Below are positions 5,618 through 8,043 of a stretch of 8,043 nucleotides of DNA, piece by piece; within the stretch, counting starts at the first letter, position 1, and the number at the start of each line of letters is the position of its first letter. Under the pieces are notes generated by a model. That model was not told where the DNA came from. It saw nothing but the letters and a program-made list of their open reading frames with translations, and searched no databases. A program made the position numbers and the translations under genes. Source of the DNA: Erythrobacter sp. UBA3075 (GTDB taxonomy: Bacteria; Pseudomonadota; Alphaproteobacteria; Sphingomonadales; Sphingomonadaceae); assembly GCA_002367375.1 (NCBI GenBank), contig DFBR01000124.1, forward strand, positions 1-8,043. The letters run 5' to 3'.

Positions 5618-7564
5618 CTACCGCAGGAAATCGCTCACATCGCGGCTTCGGCCCATGCTGGCGCGTTCGGGATAGAGCACTTCGTAGACCACAGCGTTTT
5701 CGACTACGCGCTGGACGTAGTTCTTGGTCTCGAAGAAGCTGATCTCCTCAATCCAGCGGAGCCAGTCGCCGGTCCGGCGCGGGTCTCCATTCTCGCGCAG
5801 CCAGCGGTTCACATTGCCGGGACCGGCGTTGTAGGCGGCGATGGCGAGCGGGTAGCTGCCGTCGTAATAGGCGATCAGACGTTCGATATGATTGCTGCCC
5901 AGCCGCATGGCGTAGGACGGATCGTTCATCAGGGCGCTGGCTGAGTATTGCACGCCTGCGCGGCGCGCTTCCTCGCGTGCGGTGGCGGGCATGAATTGCA
6001 TGATACCGCGTGCGCCCGCGTGGCTGATAGCGTTCTCGGCAAATTGGCTTTCCTGCCGCGCGAGCGCGTGGATCATCGTCCAATTGCTGCCAGCTGGGGT
6101 TTGCAGTGTGGGATAGCCGATGCGGGTGAAGCCTTCGTGGCCGTCAGCAGCGGCAAAGTCTGACAGATTCACCGCCAGATCACGCCGTCCGATTTCGCGC
6201 GCCAGTTCAGCGACGAGAATGTGCTCGCCCATCGTCTCGGCCTGATCGGCGATACCGCGATAGAAGCGGATGCCAGTGGACCACGGCGCATCGCGGGCGA
6301 CTTCGGCAGTGGCCTGGGTGATCGGGGCGGAAAGAAATGCCTGCCGCTCTTCCGGCGTCGGTTCACCTGCCGGGGCAGCTTGGTAGGGCGGCAATTCGCG
6401 GCCCAGCCGTTCCAGCGCAAGCAGACCGTAGAACCGATCATGATATTGCGCAGCCATCTCGTAATGCTGCTCGGCCTCGGCGGTCATGCCCGCCTGACGA
6501 TAGGCTTCGCCGGCCCAGAAGAAGCCCTTGGAGCGGGTCTGACTGGTGCGCGCGGCGGTGCCATATTGGTAGAACAGCGGTGCAGCAGATGCGCCATCGC
6601 CGAGGTGCCACAGGGCATTGGTGCCGCCCGCCCACATCAGCGACGTGTAATCATCGCGCAGCTTGTACTCCATGGTGGAGATATCTTCGCCCGGCGCAAA
6701 AGCCTCAACCGCGCGAGCGGCGACGCGCGGCGTGTCGGGACGGCTGGCGGCGCGGCCCACGGCAAGCAGTTCAGTGATCCAGCGGGTGCGATCAAAGGGG
6801 ACGGAGGCCAGTTCTGGCCCGTCCACGATCATGCGCACGGCCCGGCTTGCGCGGCCTTCCTGCCGCAATTCGCGGCTGCGATTGTAGAGATAGCCCGGAT
6901 CGGCAGTGGCTCCGGCAGCAGAGGTTGCTCCGTCACCGCCTTGCAGGATGGAGAGCCGCGCTGCGAACACTGCGCGTTTTCCCTGTGAGACGCGGGCGAT
7001 CTGGCGTGCAGCAGCATCGGACTCGCGCTGCCACAGCAGAGCATCCATGCGCTGATCGTGATCGTCCTGGCTGAACGCATTGCCATAGGTTGCGAACAGC
7101 GCAGCCTCTGCCGTCGGGCTCATTTCGCCGCCGCGCCATGCCTCTGTGGCCCAGCGCTGCGATGTGGCGCGGTCCGGCCCCATCAGCGCAAGCGCATAAT
7201 GCGCCTTGGCGTAATTGGTGACCGGGTCCTGCGCTTCAAAGAATTGCAGCAGTAGGGCGGGGTCGGTGAATTCTTCTCGCAGACGCCGCTCTGCCCGGGA
7301 ACGCAAAGTCGTCTCATCCGGGAAGCCGGGGTTGGCGATCAGGAAATTGGCATAGGCTGTGAACGGCAGCTGCGCCTCGCGGTCTTCCCACAATCGTTCC
7401 CACCGCGCAATCTGCGGCGCCATGGGGCCGGGGCCCTCTGCCACCAGACTGGCGCGGGCATTATCCCATGCGCTTGCTTCTTGCGCAGAGGCGGAAATCG
7501 GGGCGACCAAAGCGGTGGTCGCAGCAAGGGCTATATACAGAGGAAGTCGAACCATGCTGGACAT
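5618..7564 (-). CDS. slt: periplasmic soluble lytic murein transglycosylase (Slt70-like)
   Basis: Cleaves the glycosidic bond between N-acetylmuramic acid and N-acetylglucosamine in peptidoglycan, forming 1,6-anhydromuramic ends; acts in the periplasm. From ATG 7564 it has 648 residues, close to the E. coli Slt70 precursor. MVRLPLYIALAATTALVAPI then SASA is a signal peptide, with cleavage likely after A27. No lipobox cysteine is present, so it is soluble rather than lipidated. A long alpha-helical, TPR-like superhelix (about 30-480) precedes the C-terminal SLT domain (about 490-615). That domain shows ALARQESQF with catalytic Glu505, GIMQFMPATA (520-529) and AYNAG (577-581), all family hallmarks. 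Start choice is uncertain: TAAGGAG lies 11 bases before ATG 7564, while an in-frame ATG at 7600 has GGAGG 4 bases upstream and would add 12 polar residues ahead of the signal peptide. It is the first gene of the unit with the DUF2189 gene and greB, divergent from dapA. Confidence 0.93.
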   Translation of the reverse strand: MSSMVRLPLYIALAATTALVAPISASAQEASAWDNARASLVAEGPGPMAPQIARWERLWEDREAQLPFTAYANFLIANPGFPDETTLRSRAERRLREEFTDPALLLQFFEAQDPVTNYAKAHYALALMGPDRATSQRWATEAWRGGEMSPTAEAALFATYGNAFSQDDHDQRMDALLWQRESDAAARQIARVSQGKRAVFAARLSILQGGDGATSAAGATADPGYLYNRSRELRQEGRASRAVRMIVDGPELASVPFDRTRWITELLAVGRAASRPDTPRVAARAVEAFAPGEDISTMEYKLRDDYTSLMWAGGTNALWHLGDGASAAPLFYQYGTAARTSQTRSKGFFWAGEAYRQAGMTAEAEQHYEMAAQYHDRFYGLLALERLGRELPPYQAAPAGEPTPEERQAFLSAPITQATAEVARDAPWSTGIRFYRGIADQAETMGEHILVAELAREIGRRDLAVNLSDFAAADGHEGFTRIGYPTLQTPAGSNWTMIHALARQESQFAENAISHAGARGIMQFMPATAREEARRAGVQYSASALMNDPSYAMRLGSNHIERLIAYYDGSYPLAIAAYNAGPGNVNRWLRENGDPRRTGDWLRWIEEISFFETKNYVQRVVENAVVYEVLYPERASMGRSRDVSDFLR

Positions 7565-7574
7565 TGTGGCACGG

Positions 7575-7582
7575 CTCTCCTT
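7575..7582 (-). promoter_or_regulatory. ribosome-binding site for the preferred slt start
   Basis: The minus strand reads AAGGAGAG, which with the preceding T gives a seven-base match (TAAGGAG) to the 16S rRNA tail, 10 bases before ATG 7564. It supports the start that gives a compact signal peptide. A competing GGAGG at 7605-7609 stands 4 bases before ATG 7600. Confidence 0.55.
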
Positions 7583-7665
7583 ATCAGGCGCTGAATACAT
7601 TATTCCTCCATCGGGGGATTTTTGGGCGGCATGACGAATGTCTGCCTCTATATCAAACACAACGC

Positions 7666-7670
7666 AGGAG
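7666..7670 (+). promoter_or_regulatory. ribosome-binding site of dapA
   Basis: AGGAG is placed 8 bases before ATG 7679. It is well spaced and fixes the start used for dapA. Confidence 0.8.
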
Positions 7671-7678
7671 CGGCGACA

Positions 7679-8043
7679 ATGTTTTCAGGTTCGATACCGG
7701 CTCTGGCGACTCCATTTCGCGACGGATCGTTTGACGAGGATGCCTATCGGCGCTTTATCGACTGGCAGATCGACAATGGCACAAGCGCGCTGGTGCCATG
7801 CGGCACGACGGGCGAAAGCGCGACGCTGGACAATGATGAGCATCACAAGGTTATCGCCGTGTGTGCCGAACAGGCCGCTGGCCGGGTGAAGGTGATCGCG
7901 GGCGCAGGCTCGAACGATACGCAAACCGCACTGTGGCACGCCAAGGAAGCGCAGATCGCCGGAGCCGATGCCCTGCTGTTGGTCGCCCCCTATTACAACC
8001 GCCCCTCGCAGGAGGGCTTGCTGGCGCATTTCAGCTATCTGGC
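7679..8043 (+). CDS. dapA: 4-hydroxy-tetrahydrodipicolinate synthase DapA, C-terminus cut by the window edge
   Basis: Condenses pyruvate with aspartate-4-semialdehyde in the first committed step of diaminopimelate and lysine synthesis; cytoplasmic TIM-barrel tetramer. The visible 121 residues begin [13 protein letters not shown], the typical first strand. They contain [11 protein letters not shown] (40-50) with the conserved threonine pair (T43, T44) of the pyruvate site, GAGSND (75-80), and [16 protein letters not shown] (99-114) with Y106 at the position of E. coli Y107. The catalytic Schiff-base lysine and the proton-relay Tyr133 of the E. coli enzyme fall beyond the window, so catalytic competence cannot be checked here. 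The family is usually about 290 residues, so a little over half is missing. The gene is divergent from slt, with a 114-base spacer if slt starts at 7564. Confidence 0.97.
   Translation, partial: MFSGSIPALATPFRDGSFDEDAYRRFIDWQIDNGTSALVPCGTTGESATLDNDEHHKVIAVCAEQAAGRVKVIAGAGSNDTQTALWHAKEAQIAGADALLLVAPYYNRPSQEGLLAHFSYL

Larger units (their letters stand above)
7565..7678. promoter_or_regulatory. divergent promoter region between slt and dapA
   Basis: This 114-base spacer must hold the start sites for both directions. TATATC at 7649-7654 is a possible -10 for dapA, but no good -35 stands at the right distance. For slt, the minus strand has an AATAAT-like element near 7600-7605 that also lies within the alternative start context, so it is ambiguous. 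No clear operator dyad was found. Confidence 0.3.

Noticed and set aside
6221..6988. 255-codon plus-strand open frame antisense to slt
   Set aside because: It is a GC-rich shadow frame over the helical part of the transglycosylase, with no family resemblance and no clear start signals.
1..8043. Mobile elements, CRISPR arrays, tRNA or rRNA genes, defence or toxin-antitoxin modules
   Set aside because: No transposase-like frames, terminal inverted repeats, regular spaced repeats or RNA-gene signatures were found on either strand; every long stretch is explained by conserved genes.

Overview
The window is an ordinary chromosomal segment of a GC-rich alphaproteobacterium, most likely a sphingomonad such as the Erythrobacter/Altererythrobacter group. 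This placement rests on gene content (an IalB-type small exported protein beside rlmN, a DUF2189 protein beside greB, and a lytic transglycosylase divergent from dapA), the protein sequences, and the GC-rich codon choice. The exact genus is inference. Coding density is high. No tRNA, rRNA, CRISPR array, insertion sequence or phage gene was seen, and no non-coding stretch exceeds about 180 bases.

Left block, minus strand (1-1575): a small secreted IalB-like protein is followed 36 bases later by rlmN, the radical-SAM methyltransferase of 23S rRNA A2503. rlmN runs off the left edge, losing its C-terminus. The only strong -10 hexamer for this pair ends 4 and 7 bases from two tandem ATG codons, so the mRNA may be leaderless.

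Centre block, plus strand (1755-4224): a two-gene unit made of a YqiJ-type membrane protein with an OB-fold tail and a YqiK-type flotillin. Such pairs are thought to build membrane microdomains, the flotillin forming large oligomers and the NfeD/YqiJ-like partner anchoring or regulating them. The unit ends in a strong hairpin terminator that starts right at the stop codon of the convergent greB and probably serves both directions.

Right block, minus strand (4277-7564): a periplasmic Slt70-type lytic transglycosylase, a DUF2189 integral membrane protein and the transcript-cleavage factor greB are read in that order with gaps of 72 and 15 bases, which looks like one operon. Divergent from it, dapA (first enzyme of the lysine/diaminopimelate branch) begins at 7679 and runs off the right edge. 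The pairing puts a murein-degrading enzyme next to a murein-precursor enzyme.

I found no convincing new multi-gene system. The most notable items are the yqiJK pair with its strictly alternating aspartate segment, the possibly leaderless promoter embedded in an alternating purine-pyrimidine tract, a hairpin able to hide the ribosome-binding site of the DUF2189 gene, and two well-supported competing starts for the transglycosylase.
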